Shown here piece by piece: positions 25,713 to 35,059 of a DNA stretch of 64,000 bases (position 1 is its first letter; the number at the start of each line of letters is the position of its first letter). The position numbers and the translations under genes were made by a program. This DNA comes from JASJBU01 sp963790775 (GTDB taxonomy: Bacteria; Pseudomonadota; Gammaproteobacteria; Chromatiales; Chromatiaceae): assembly GCA_963790775.1 (NCBI GenBank), contig CAWBPR010000009.1, forward strand, positions 8,839-72,838, read 5' to 3'. Under the pieces are notes generated by a model. It was not told the origin of the DNA. It saw nothing but the letters and a program-made list of their open reading frames with translations, and did no database searches.

Positions 25713-27304
25713 AGCGGAAAGTCCCCAGGTGCTTTGCGGATCTCCGATGAACTGGGCCTAACCATTCCTAAGCACCTCGTTCGGTATCTGAAGCGCGAAC
25801 CGGAAGACGAGTATCTGAATCTCTATCTACTGCCAGGAACGGCCGGATGAAGCACTGACAGCCCTTGAGCACACCTGGACAACCACAACCGATAATATCC
25901 GACTGGAAAAAAATGCCGGGTTCAGAATTAAGGAGGCAACGAACGAATAGTCTCAGTGGCAGCTGCTGTACGATAGCAGTGAAAAACTCGAAGATGCTTT
26001 CTTTCGAACCTTACCCGAGGCCGAGATCGCCGATGTGGTTATGTTCATTGGGGAGTTGGCTGGCATGTGGAGCGGCTTTACGCATCTGAAAGACCACTAC
26101 ACAAAACGAAAAAAACCTCTACTGCTGGCTTTAAACGCCTGCATTCTCTCCGAAGCGTTTGGATTCGGCACGATGAAGATGTCGGAGATGTCTGATATCG
26201 ATTTTGATATGCTGCAATCAACCCGGGAGGATTTCGTTCGTATTGAAACCTTGTGCGCCGCAAACGATTTGGTCAGTAATTTTATTAACGACCTGCCGAT
26301 CTTCACGATATGGAACCTGCTGGATGACAAAATTCTAGCAGATGCCGATGGACAGAAATTTGCCACCCGCGATAGCAACGTTCAGTCGAGGTACTCGAAA
26401 AAGTACTTTGGGAAAGGCCGAGGGATCTCCCTGTATACACTGATTGCCAACTTTGTTGCGGTAAATACCCGGAATATCGGACTGAACGAGTATGAGAAAC
26501 ATTGCCTGTATGACATGGTGTACGGTAATAAAACCGATATTGATATCGACTCAGTGACCGGGGTGATAACCATTCTTTGAACAAGCTAAACTTTGTGGCC
26601 CTGGACTCGATTGACGTGGACTATGTTTTTAGCATCAAAAATGTCCGAGGGCATCCGAAGATATTTATGCCGTGAAACCCATCGAGAATGGTGACACCCC
26701 GCTGCGACCTGCCGGAATCCTCAGAGAGGATTTGATCAAATCACAAAGCAGAGGGATACAGCGTGTGTTGCTATCGTTGATACTGCAAGAAAATATTCAG
26801 AATCACCTTATCCGAAAGCTAAATTCTCACACCCGGTACTTCAATTTGAGAGCGGCCTTATGTGAATACAATAAAATCTTCAAAAGCACGCACATTCTTA
26901 ATTTGATTGATGACATGAATCTACAGAAAGCGATCAGGAACGCCAGAAACCGGACGGAAGCTTACCACCAGCTACAAAGTCTCATACGTAAAATTCACGT
27001 CAGTGTGTTCAAGGGCAGGAAAATAAGTGACAACAGAATCAGCGCACATGCCGCAAGGCTGGTAGCTAATTGCATCGTCGCGTACAACGCGATCATCCTC
27101 AATACGGTGTATGAGAAAATGGTGGCAGAAGGAGTGTATGAAGAAACACTCGAAGAGTTTGCCAGGATCTCTCCCATTGCTTGGCATCACTTATTCTTCA
27201 CCGGGCGCTACAGCTTTAAAAAAGCGAGTAAGACCGTCATCGATGTTGCGGCCATGGCCGAAATGCTAGAAAAGCACCTACAGCAGGCGTTCTGGACAGA
27301 TTAA
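25713..27304 (+). pseudogene. Tn3-family transposase (TnpA) remnant
   Basis: The N-terminal half is missing. Readable segments in order: ISDELGLTIPKHLVRYLKREPEDEYLNLYLL, ALTALEHTWTTTTDNIRL, EDAFFRTLPEAEIADVVMFIGELAGMW, then a long stretch 26035-26580 with ILADADGQKFATRDSN (catalytic Asp region), GRGISLYTLIANF and LNEYEKHCLYDMVYGNKTD. After frame changes near 26570 and 26675 come LDSIDVDYVFSIKNV and 26672-27304 with REDLIKSQSRGIQRVLLSLILQENI. At least three frame changes and one stop (near 25969) show it is dead. It truncates the histidine kinase on its left. Confidence 0.85.
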
Positions 27305-27313
27305 CCTCAGATT

Positions 27314-27344
27314 CGTCACTTTGGGAGTTCTTCTGCAATACCCC
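27314..27344. repeat. possible right end of the Tn3-family element
   Basis: Read inward from 27344 the sequence begins GGGGTATTGCAGAAGAACTC, the GGGG start usual for Tn3-family inverted repeats, and lies just after the transposase stop. The matching left end is not in the window, so it is only a candidate. Confidence 0.4.
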
Positions 27345-27479
27345 AACTTGCTTACTTATAGTGGCGATATACAAATCAAGGACTTAGAACCGTCACTTTT
27401 GTACGGAAAGTCAGTGTACCCCAGCAAGAAGGCTGCAGAGGGAACGATGAGATATCAAACATAGACCAGTAATTTCAAA

Positions 27480-28373
27480 TCACGGATAGGCTACGGGAAC
27501 GAGTATGGTTACCGATGATGACTTAGAGTCTGCCGCTACGGTCCTGATCTCCTCTGGAGATCTAGTTTGGGGAACACTCACAGAGTGGACTTGAATGCCA
27601 GCGTCGAATCTACCAGTTCCATCATTGAGGTGGAGGGAATTGAAATTACCACCCTTAGCCTCCTCAACGATAAGGTCCAGATCACCGTCCCCATCCACAT
27701 CACTCAGAGCAACCTCCAGAGTCTCAAATGTATCTTCAGTGATATTGCTGCCGGCACTGAAGTTTCCCGCACCATCGTTGAGATAAAGACGGTTGGCTTG
27801 AGCTAAATTTCCGGCAATGAGATCCAGGTCACCATCCCCATCCACATCGCCAAGTTCTATATCGTAGGTATCGTAATTATCGGTAGTGATGTCTCCGCCG
27901 GTAGCGAAGTTGCCAATACCGTTGTTGATATAGAGTCGATTGCAGTGGGAGACATTACCTGAGACCAGATCGAGATCACCATCTCCGTCCACATCACCAA
28001 GCGAGACGGCTAGTGTATCGAAGGCCTCAGCAGTGATGTCGCTGCCGATGTCATAGTTGCCTAAACCATCATTCAAATAGAGCCGAATGGGTCGATTCCT
28101 GTACCCGACAATAAGGTCGAGATCATTGTCACCATCCACATCACCCAAGGTTATTTCGTTTTTGAAATCGGACTCGGTCGTGATGTCACTGCCGGAAAAT
28201 GCATACAGCACCGGGACAGCGGCAAGGAGGCCCAACGTCAGCGCCAAGGTAGTAAAGAATGTTCTGGCTGCTTTGCATGAATCGGTTAGTCGCGGACTCA
28301 CATCATACTCCAAGTCTATTATCGTTGACTCCTTAACGGCTTGAAAAAGACAGACTTTAGGAGTCCAGAGCAC
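27480..28373 (-). CDS. VCBS/FG-GAP repeat protein, possibly C-terminally truncated
   Basis: 297 aa with a membrane or signal segment near residues 36-58 (AARTFFTTLALTLGLLAAVPVLYAFS). Four repeats of about 46 residues follow, each built as LGDVDGDGDLDLI-GN..RLYLNDG.GNF..G.DIT, with calcium-binding DxDxDxDxD loops as in integrin-type FG-GAP/VCBS propellers. A full propeller usually needs more blades, and the last 40 residues no longer fit the repeat, so the gene may have lost its 3' end next to the Tn3 remnant. Likely secreted and calcium-binding. Confidence 0.75.
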   Translation of the reverse strand: MLWTPKVCLFQAVKESTIIDLEYDVSPRLTDSCKAARTFFTTLALTLGLLAAVPVLYAFSGSDITTESDFKNEITLGDVDGDNDLDLIVGYRNRPIRLYLNDGLGNYDIGSDITAEAFDTLAVSLGDVDGDGDLDLVSGNVSHCNRLYINNGIGNFATGGDITTDNYDTYDIELGDVDGDGDLDLIAGNLAQANRLYLNDGAGNFSAGSNITEDTFETLEVALSDVDGDGDLDLIVEEAKGGNFNSLHLNDGTGRFDAGIQVHSVSVPQTRSPEEIRTVAADSKSSSVTILVPVAYP

Positions 28374-28409
28374 ACCCTGCGGACCTGGCTGAAGTCTAAT
28401 GACTTGATC

Positions 28410-28451
28410 TTGACACTTGGTATTGAATGAGTAAGATAGTAATAACTTACT
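28410..28451 (+). promoter_or_regulatory. promoter and likely TetR operator of the export operon
   Basis: TTGACA (28410-28415), 16 bases, TAAGAT (28432-28437) makes a good sigma-70 promoter. An inverted repeat AGTAAG (28430-28435) and CTTACT (28446-28451) overlaps the -10 box. The start codon of the TetR gene is at 28468. This is the layout expected for autorepression. Confidence 0.6.
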
Positions 28452-28467
28452 TACTTTTTATCCGATC

Positions 28468-29076
28468 ATGAAAAAACACCCAAAGCACCTATCAGCCGAT
28501 GAGCGCCGTGCTGCCACGGTCGATGCCGTGGTAAAGCTGGCTGCCGAACAGAATCCCAGTGAGATCACGACAACAGCCATCGCCAAACACATGGGCGTGA
28601 CCCAAGGCGCCTTGTTCAGACACTTTCCGACCAAGGATGCCATCCTGCAAGCGGTTATGGAGTTTGTGGCGAGTCGTCTGCTCTCCCGTGTGGACAAGGC
28701 CGCACGCGCGGCACCCACGCCGGTTGCAGCCATCGAGGCGATTTTTATGGCCCACATCGAATTCGTCGTAGAGAACCCGGGAGTCCCGCGCATGATGTTC
28801 GGGGAGTTGCAGCACGCCAAGCTGACGGCACCAAAACGCATGGCGCAGACGCTCATTCGCCGTTACGGCGAGCGCTTGCACGACCTCATCGAAGAGGGCA
28901 AGGCCGCTGGCGAGTTGTCCGCTTCCCTTGACACCGGCGCCGCTGCGACCCTGTTCATCGGCACGATCCAGGGGTTGGTCATGCAGTCAATGCTCGCGGG
29001 AGATGTTGAACTGGTCCGTAAGGAAGCACCGAGAGTCTTTGCAATCTTTCTTCGCGGGATTCGGAGCGGGCAATGA
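28468..29076 (+). CDS. TetR/AcrR-family transcriptional regulator
   Basis: 202 aa. The N-terminal helix-turn-helix reads ADERRAATVDAVVKLAAEQNPSEITTTAIAKHMGVTQGALFRHFPTKDAILQAV. The C-terminal part has VENPGVPRMMFGELQHAKLTAPKRM and LFIGTIQGLVMQSML, a ligand-binding core close to the YbiH/RutR-like group that controls HlyD-ABC exporters. It overlaps the adaptor gene by ATGA and should repress the whole operon from the site at 28410-28451. Confidence 0.9.
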   Translation: MKKHPKHLSADERRAATVDAVVKLAAEQNPSEITTTAIAKHMGVTQGALFRHFPTKDAILQAVMEFVASRLLSRVDKAARAAPTPVAAIEAIFMAHIEFVVENPGVPRMMFGELQHAKLTAPKRMAQTLIRRYGERLHDLIEEGKAAGELSASLDTGAAATLFIGTIQGLVMQSMLAGDVELVRKEAPRVFAIFLRGIRSGQ

Positions 29077-30224
29077 AGATCCTTCCTTTACAAGGCCGTA
29101 CCCTGGCGCTCATCGGCGTCGTCTTGCCGTTACTGGCGCTGTTTGTTTACGTCGCGCTGCGCTCCGGACCACTGGCGCCGGTGTCGGTTACCGTCTCCAC
29201 TGTGGAGGCCAGACCGGTTAGCCCCGCCCTGTTTGGCGTCGGGACCGTTGAGGCGCGTTTCACCTACCGAATCGGTCCGACCTTAACCGGGCGGGTAAAA
29301 CGACTGGACGTGCATGTCGGTGACCGGGTGCAGGCCGGCCATCTACTCGGGGAGATGGACCCGGTAGACCTGGATGACAGGATTCGTTCCCGGGAGGCGG
29401 CAGTCAAACGTGCGCAGGCGACCTTACATGAATCTGAGGCCCGCCAGGCTTACGCACAGAGCCAAGCACAGCGCTATGCGCAACTGCTGGCCGCCCGTAC
29501 GACGAGTGAAGAGAGCGCCGCCACCAAGAAACAGGACTTGAAGATTGCCAATGCCGCGCTGGCAGCCGCCAAGGAGGAACTCGCACGCGTGCGGGCCGAT
29601 AGCGCGGCAGTAGTCGCCCAACGAAACAACATGCGTCTGGTCTCGCCAGTGGATGGACTGGTTGTGGCGCGCAACGCAGATCCCGGCAGCACTGTTGTTG
29701 CCGGTCAATCCGTGGTGGAGGTGATTGATCCTCTAAGCCTGTGGATCAATGTACGTTTCGATCAGGTCAGCGCCACCGGTCTGGCAGCGGGGTTGCCAGC
29801 GAAGATCGCACTGCGCTCACGCAACGGACAGGGTCTGAATGGCCGAGTCCTGCGGGTGGAACCGCTGGCCGACGCGGTGACCGAGGAAACGCTTGCCAAG
29901 CTTGTGTTCGATGAGCTGCCTGAACCGCTGCCACCGATCGGTGAACTTGCCGAGGTCACCGTTACCTTGCCCGAATTACCTGCCATGCCGGTCGTGTCTA
30001 ATTCTGCAATCCGAACTATGGACGGCCAACTGGGCGTGTGGCAGGTCCAGGATGGGGGATTGCGTTTTGTAATGGTGAAGCTCGGCACCGGCGATCTCGA
30101 CGGTCAGATGCAGATACGTGAGGGTCTCGAAATCGGTGACCAGGTGGTGGTCTATAGCGATAAAGCATTGAGTAACCGGAGTCGTCTCCATATCGTCGAG
30201 CAACTCCCCGGGGCAGCAAAATGA
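29073..30224 (+). CDS. HlyD-type efflux periplasmic adaptor
   Basis: 383 aa. An N-terminal membrane anchor (LIGVVLPLLALFVYVALRSG) is followed by a lipoyl half-motif (GTVEARFTYRIGPTLTGRVKRLDVHVGDRVQAGHLLGEMDPVDL). Then come a coiled coil (residues about 105-180) and the second half NMRLVSPVDGLVVARNADPGSTVVAGQSVVEVIDP, then beta-barrel and membrane-proximal domains. It bridges the inner-membrane ABC transporter encoded next to an outer-membrane channel not found here. Overlaps its neighbours by four bases on both sides. Confidence 0.9.
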   Translation: MKILPLQGRTLALIGVVLPLLALFVYVALRSGPLAPVSVTVSTVEARPVSPALFGVGTVEARFTYRIGPTLTGRVKRLDVHVGDRVQAGHLLGEMDPVDLDDRIRSREAAVKRAQATLHESEARQAYAQSQAQRYAQLLAARTTSEESAATKKQDLKIANAALAAAKEELARVRADSAAVVAQRNNMRLVSPVDGLVVARNADPGSTVVAGQSVVEVIDPLSLWINVRFDQVSATGLAAGLPAKIALRSRNGQGLNGRVLRVEPLADAVTEETLAKLVFDELPEPLPPIGELAEVTVTLPELPAMPVVSNSAIRTMDGQLGVWQVQDGGLRFVMVKLGTGDLDGQMQIREGLEIGDQVVVYSDKALSNRSRLHIVEQLPGAAK

Positions 30225-31423
30225 TCAGCCTCGCCGGTCGAGACATCCTCAACGCCTGGGGTAAGTTCGTTTTTACCGGCGTCGGTCTGGGACTCCTGAT
30301 CGGCGTGACCCTGACCATGGCCGGTGTCTACCGGGGTATGGTGGACGATGGCAAAGCGCTGCTCGACAACAGCGGAGCGGACCTGTGGGTGGTGCAGAAA
30401 GACACCCTGGGCCCTTACGCAGAATCGTCCAGCATCAACGATGATGTCTACCTCAGCATTCTCGCCATGCCCGGCGTGGCTGAAGCCGCCAACATCACCT
30501 ATCTCACCATGCAGGTGCGTCAGGGCAGGCAGGATGTGCGCGCCATGGTGGTCGGAATTGTTGCCGGGGTGCTCGGAAAGCCGGGATGGCCACCGTACCT
30601 CGTGGTCGGACGGCAGATCACCCGCAGCCACTACGAAGCAGTGGCCGATATCGCCACCGGTTTCAAGCTCGGTGACCGTATCCAGGTGCGCCGCAACCAC
30701 TACACCGTGGTCGGTCTCACCCGGCGCATGGTCTCCTCCAGTGGCGACCCGATGGTATTCATCCCGCTGAAGGATGCGCAGGAGGCGCAATTTCTCAAAG
30801 ACAACGACGCAGTCCTGCAGCAACGCAGACGTACCGCCGAGAATCCGTTGCTCAACCGTCCCGGTGTACCCGGCTTGCTTGATGCGGTGGTCGATTCTCA
30901 GAGCAGTAATCCTTATGTCAATGCCGTGCTGGTGCGGATCAAGCCGGGCTACACCGCCGAAGAGGTAACGCAACCCATCCGCCGCTGGCAGCGGCTGACT
31001 GCGTACACCCGCTCGCAAATGGAAGAGATTCTGATTGGCAAGCTGATTGCCACCTCAGCCAAGCAGATCGGTATGTTCCTGATGATCCTGGCCGTGGTAA
31101 GCGCGGCGATCGTCGCCTTCATCATCTATACGTTGACCATGGACAAAATCCGCGAGATCGCGGTACTGAAACTCATCGGCACGCGCAACCGCACTATCGC
31201 GGCAATGATCTTGCAGCAGGCCATCGCCCTGGGTGTGATCGGCTTTGTGGTCGGAAAGATCACTGCAACTTTTGCCGCACCATTTTTTCCCAAGTACGTA
31301 TTGCTCATGCCGCTCGATACGGTTGCGGGTTTCTTCGCTGTACTCATGATCTGTGTGCTTGCCAGCCTCATCGCGATTCGCATGGCGCTCAAGGTCGATC
31401 CAGCAGAAGCGATCGGAGGATGA
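30221..31423 (+). CDS. ABC transporter permease (MacB/DevC-like, FtsX domain)
   Basis: 400 aa. A first membrane helix (FVFTGVGLGLLIGVTLTMAGVYRGM), a long periplasmic domain (residues about 40-260) and three C-terminal helices with the FtsX signature (LTMDKIREIAVLKLIGTRNRTIAAMILQQAIALG). It ends ALKVDPAEAIGG. This topology is that of type VII ABC exporters, which work with an HlyD adaptor. The substrate is unknown. Confidence 0.9.
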   Translation: MISLAGRDILNAWGKFVFTGVGLGLLIGVTLTMAGVYRGMVDDGKALLDNSGADLWVVQKDTLGPYAESSSINDDVYLSILAMPGVAEAANITYLTMQVRQGRQDVRAMVVGIVAGVLGKPGWPPYLVVGRQITRSHYEAVADIATGFKLGDRIQVRRNHYTVVGLTRRMVSSSGDPMVFIPLKDAQEAQFLKDNDAVLQQRRRTAENPLLNRPGVPGLLDAVVDSQSSNPYVNAVLVRIKPGYTAEEVTQPIRRWQRLTAYTRSQMEEILIGKLIATSAKQIGMFLMILAVVSAAIVAFIIYTLTMDKIREIAVLKLIGTRNRTIAAMILQQAIALGVIGFVVGKITATFAAPFFPKYVLLMPLDTVAGFFAVLMICVLASLIAIRMALKVDPAEAIGG

Positions 31424-31504
31424 ATATGCGCGGAGGAAACAGCGCAGTTGATCTAAACGGGGTAGCCTGGCACCGCTCCATTCTTCCAGGCACAGAGGCA
31501 TTTC

Positions 31505-32227
31505 ATGGCAAGTCTATCTGATCGCACCGGCATTCATATCGAAGGCCTGAAAAAACGCTATGGTGTAGGCGACACTGCTGTTGACGCACTCAAGGGTGTC
31601 AACATGCAGGTCATGCCCGGAGAGGTCATCGGCCTGATCGGTCCTTCCGGCTCCGGCAAGAGCACGCTGCTTAAATGCCTGGGGGCCGTGATCGAACCCA
31701 CCGCCGGTCGCATGGTGCTAGGCGACCAGGCAATCTACGAAGATGGCTGGAAGATTCCCGACCTGCGCGCTCTGCGTCGCGACCGGATCGGCTTCGTGTT
31801 TCAGGCGCCGTATTTGATTCCATTCCTTGATGTCACCGACAACGTCGCTCTGTTACCCATGCTGGCCGGCGTACCGAACACCGAGGCACGCCAGAGGGCC
31901 ATCGAATTGCTGATGGCGTTGGATGTCGAACACCGCGCCAAGGCCATGCCGTCGCAACTCTCCGGTGGCGAGCAGCAGCGCGTGGCCATTGCGCGTGGCC
32001 TCGTTAACCGCCCACCGGTGATTCTCGCCGATGAGCCGACTGCCCCGCTGGATAGCGAGCGGGCGCTCACGGTGATAAGGATTCTGAACAACATGGCGCG
32101 GCGGTTTCAAACCGCAATCATCGTCGTTACGCATGACGAGAAGATCATCCCCACCTTTAAGCGCATCTATCACATCCGCGATGGCGTGACCCACGAGGAA
32201 GCGGGAGAAGGAAGGGGATTTGAATAA
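31505..32227 (+). CDS. ABC transporter ATP-binding protein (MacB/LolD-like)
   Basis: 240 aa. Walker A GPSGSGKST, Q loop FVFQAPYLIP, signature LSGGEQQRVAIARGL, Walker B VILADEPT with APLD in place of the usual AALD, and the switch His in VVTHDEK. It is the motor for the permease upstream, which lies 81 bases away. It starts ATGGCAAGTC after a CAGAGGCA purine stretch. Confidence 0.92.
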   Translation: MASLSDRTGIHIEGLKKRYGVGDTAVDALKGVNMQVMPGEVIGLIGPSGSGKSTLLKCLGAVIEPTAGRMVLGDQAIYEDGWKIPDLRALRRDRIGFVFQAPYLIPFLDVTDNVALLPMLAGVPNTEARQRAIELLMALDVEHRAKAMPSQLSGGEQQRVAIARGLVNRPPVILADEPTAPLDSERALTVIRILNNMARRFQTAIIVVTHDEKIIPTFKRIYHIRDGVTHEEAGEGRGFE

Positions 32228-32272
32228 GATCGGTTTTCAGCGGTACAGAATCTCCGCTGCAAAGGAGTAACT

Positions 32273-32701
32273 ATGGCAACGCAAAGAACACGCAGCATTT
32301 GGGTCCGGGTGATTTCAATGATCGCCATTGGTTTCGGTCTGCTGACTATCAAAGCGGGTGGTGCGATCCTGTTCGGTGGTGATGCAGCGCGAGAGGCAGC
32401 CGGGAATTATGTACCGTTCGTGCTTTGGTTCAATTTTCTGGCGGGTTTCGCCTATGTCATTACAGGTGCAGGACTCTGGATACAGACCCGTTGGGCGGCA
32501 TGGCTGGCCATCTCAATCACCGTGGCAACTGCGTTTACCTTCGTCATGTTCGGGGCGCAGGTGTATTTGGGCGGACTCTTCGAACAACGTACGGTGATTG
32601 CTATGAGTCTGCGCACGCTCGTATGGACAGTGATCGCGGTCGTTGCCTGGAGAGGGATGCAGCGTGTGAAAACGTACCAGCCAGAAGGAGGTATGCAGTG
32701 A
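32273..32701 (+). CDS. small four-helix membrane protein
   Basis: 142 aa with four hydrophobic segments (about residues 12-32, 46-68, 73-95 and 105-122). No family is recognised with confidence. A GGAG ribosome-binding site precedes the ATG, and the gene follows the ATPase by 45 bases. It may be an accessory part of the export operon. Confidence 0.7.
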   Translation: MATQRTRSIWVRVISMIAIGFGLLTIKAGGAILFGGDAAREAAGNYVPFVLWFNFLAGFAYVITGAGLWIQTRWAAWLAISITVATAFTFVMFGAQVYLGGLFEQRTVIAMSLRTLVWTVIAVVAWRGMQRVKTYQPEGGMQ

Positions 32702-33060
32702 ATGCAACAACACGTTATATCAATATTTTTCTAAGCGGCCTGGCTTTGGTCGGTACGGCTAATCAGTCACTAGCAGCGCCGGATACTGGCTCGATGCAAG
32801 ACTCTCCCGACAGCAATACCACGGGTTCTGAAAATACAGAAATGTCTGCGGAGAAGGCAATGCCTGATGCGGTACCGCAATCACGACCGAAATTTACCGG
32901 TCTTTGGTCCCTCAATACCGGCGCAAAGCTGACTCAGAATTATCAGTTCGACGCAGAGACACACCAACTCGTGATTGCATCGGTGGCCAATCTTCCGGAC
33001 GTGAAGGCGGTTTCGTACCGCCTTGTGTATGACAGGATGAAGTCAGGAGAGGATCAATGA
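32698..33060 (+). CDS. small secreted protein with a GTG start
   Basis: The frame starts at GTG 32698, six bases after a strong AAGGAGG, and overlaps the previous stop by four bases (GTGA). The 120-aa product has a signal peptide (NATTRYINIFLSGLALVGTANQSLAA), a low-complexity acidic stretch (SMQDSPDSNTTGSENTEMSAEKA) and a C-terminal FTGLWSLNTGAKLTQNYQFDAETHQLVIASV that looks like part of a flagellar/FlaG-like or Spo0M-like strand region. The assignment is not secure. Confidence 0.55.
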   Translation: MNATTRYINIFLSGLALVGTANQSLAAPDTGSMQDSPDSNTTGSENTEMSAEKAMPDAVPQSRPKFTGLWSLNTGAKLTQNYQFDAETHQLVIASVANLPDVKAVSYRLVYDRMKSGEDQ

Positions 33061-33113
33061 GCCAGTGAACGGTAGGCTGCACTAATGGCGACAGTTGGAT
33101 GAGGATAAACACG

Positions 33114-33845
33114 ATGAATATACATGGCTTACAGCATGTACCGTTTGAAGGACTGGGCAGCATCGAGGACTGGATACAAAGTGGGCCGCACCTGCTAGGC
33201 ACGACGCGGTTATACCGCAATGAGCCACTGCCGGAGATCGAGAGCATTGATCTGCTGGTAATAATGGGCGGACCGATGAATATCTACGAAGAGACGAAGT
33301 ACTCGTGGCTTGCGGAGGAGAAACGCTTTATCGAACGGGCGATTACCGCCCACAAGCGCGTGCTCGGCATCTGTCTTGGTGCCCAGCTTGTCGCCGATGT
33401 GCTCGGCGCAAAGGTGTATGCCAACGCCGACAAGGAGATAGGTTGGTTTCCTGTTGAAATGACGGAGCCCGCGCCCTTATCCAATTTGTTCACCGCATTT
33501 CCCGCACTTCTCGACGTGTTCCATTGGCACGGCGATACCTTTGACATCCCGCAAGGGGCGGTGCATGTCGCGCACAGCGCGGGCTGTGCGCATCAGGCTT
33601 TTGTGTATGACGAACGGGTTATTGGATTGCAGTTTCACCTGGAGACGACCCCGGCCAGTGCGCGGCAGATCATCACTCATTGCGCTGATGAGATAGTGGA
33701 GGGCCGCTACATACAGACACCCCAGGTCATGCTAGGAGATGTGCATCGGTTCGACGTCATCAACCAGACCATGTGGGGGTTACTCGATCGGCTGGCAGCA
33801 GATGGCCCGGAGGGGAAGACCCGAGAAGGCTGGGATGCACGGTGA
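33114..33845 (+). CDS. class I glutamine amidotransferase-like protein
   Basis: 243 aa from the ATG at 33114 (MNIHGLQHVPFE); an upstream ATG at 33099 is in frame but less likely. It has VIMGGPMNIYEE, the nucleophile elbow GICLGAQLVA (Cys), and QFHLETT with the downstream His and Glu of the triad. Such stand-alone proteins resemble GuaA-type amidotransferases or gamma-glutamyl hydrolases acting on glutamylated amines. No partner subunit is nearby. Confidence 0.85.
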   Translation: MNIHGLQHVPFEGLGSIEDWIQSGPHLLGTTRLYRNEPLPEIESIDLLVIMGGPMNIYEETKYSWLAEEKRFIERAITAHKRVLGICLGAQLVADVLGAKVYANADKEIGWFPVEMTEPAPLSNLFTAFPALLDVFHWHGDTFDIPQGAVHVAHSAGCAHQAFVYDERVIGLQFHLETTPASARQIITHCADEIVEGRYIQTPQVMLGDVHRFDVINQTMWGLLDRLAADGPEGKTREGWDAR

Positions 33846-34195
33846 AAATCATATTTCCAAGCAGCACATGGATATTCCTGATGAGGTTGCCAGAGATAGT
33901 ACAAGCTGGGACGCTATGATAAGAGATTTTCGCACTTTCAATTTTTCACCTGCTGCATTATCGATGCTGGACGCAGCCAATATCACCTGTCCATCGTTAC
34001 GGCTACTGCTGGTTGCTGGGGTGAGGTTGTTTGAGGTGGCCAGTCACACCATGGGAAGTTGCGCGGGGCCCTACATGAGGCAGTGGCGATGATGGATCAA
34101 CGGGAAAATGACTGATTGGGTAGACTCGCAATGGTTTCTTGACGTTCAATACTATTGTGTCGCGACAACAAGAACAGAACGAGACGGCATTAGCC
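33846..34195. other. gap with weak coding traces
   Basis: A short plus-strand reading near 33940-34060 (AALSMLDAANITCPSLRLLLVAG) faintly resembles an AMP-binding enzyme but is isolated. I cannot support a gene here. Confidence 0.25.
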
Positions 34196-34768
34196 TTACA
34201 ATATTTTCCCCGCTACATCGGCATAAATATCCTTCACCGGTATCGACAGTCCGATTGATGAAAATTCAACTGTATCGCCATCTCCGTATTGCGTCAGTAG
34301 GGTTTGGCCCTCAGCCATTGTGTAGCGTCCAATTTCAACCCGATCCTGAGCGATGGTGAAGTATTCAAGCAACGAGGTAATACTGCTGTAGGCGGCGAGC
34401 TTTTCCAGCTTGTCTCGCGTTTCGGTAGAAGGAGAAAGCACCTCGACAATCAACACGGGCCTCTCTTCATAGTATTCGCTCGGTGGTTGATCATCACAGG
34501 AAACCATGACATCAGGGTAATAAAATAAGTCATTCCCTTTGGTTTGAATGCGCACTTTCATGTCCGACATATAGGAACGACAGGGCTTGCCTTTTAGATG
34601 CTGTTTCATCTCAGAGGCCACCGTTAATGCGATGAGGTTATGCGCTCGACTGGCGCCGACCATGGCAAAAACATAGCCGTTATCATACTCATGCTTTACA
34701 TCAGAAGAATGTTCACCTTGCAAATATTCTTCTGGCAACAGAGTGACTGTAGTGGGTGCTAATGCCAT
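34196..34768 (-). CDS. Uma2-family (DUF820) endonuclease-like protein
   Basis: 190 aa: TLLPEEYLQGEHSSDVKHEYDNGYVFAMVGASRAHNLIALTVASEM, then VRIQTKGNDLFYYPDVMVSCD and RPVLIVEVLSPSTETRDKLEKLAAYSSI. These are the PD-(D/E)XK nuclease-fold motifs of Uma2 proteins, with Asp in YYPDVMV, Glu-Val in VEV and Lys in RDKLEKL. The family is common, often multicopy, and of unclear function. Stand-alone gene. Confidence 0.88.
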   Translation of the reverse strand: MALAPTTVTLLPEEYLQGEHSSDVKHEYDNGYVFAMVGASRAHNLIALTVASEMKQHLKGKPCRSYMSDMKVRIQTKGNDLFYYPDVMVSCDDQPPSEYYEERPVLIVEVLSPSTETRDKLEKLAAYSSITSLLEYFTIAQDRVEIGRYTMAEGQTLLTQYGDGDTVEFSSIGLSIPVKDIYADVAGKIL

Positions 34769-35059
34769 AACAAACGTTTCTTAATACCAAAAAGGGTCTC
34801 TGACTCAGGGTATTTTTGCATAACATCCCAAAAAGTCCATTTTCAGGTGGTGGCAAGATTCGGGCTTGTAAGGGGAAAAAAGCATGATCTCAAGATATAT
34901 CAATAGGTTGTGGAAACGAAAACTTGCATCCTAGTAATTAACAGTACATTCCTGTGCGGCAGTATTGACACAAATTGTCCGGTAAGCCCAAATCAGAAAG
35001 TACGATGCTTTCAGTAGCCACAGGTCTTAGGGCATCAGTTCCATCGCATTAAACCAGTT

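Noticed and set aside
30152..31018. 288-codon minus-strand frame
   Set aside because: Antisense to the ABC permease gene; its His-rich composition is an artefact of the opposite strand.
33739..34092. 117-codon plus-strand frame after the amidotransferase
   Set aside because: It starts inside the amidotransferase gene in another frame and has no convincing family; only a faint AMP-binding-like stretch.
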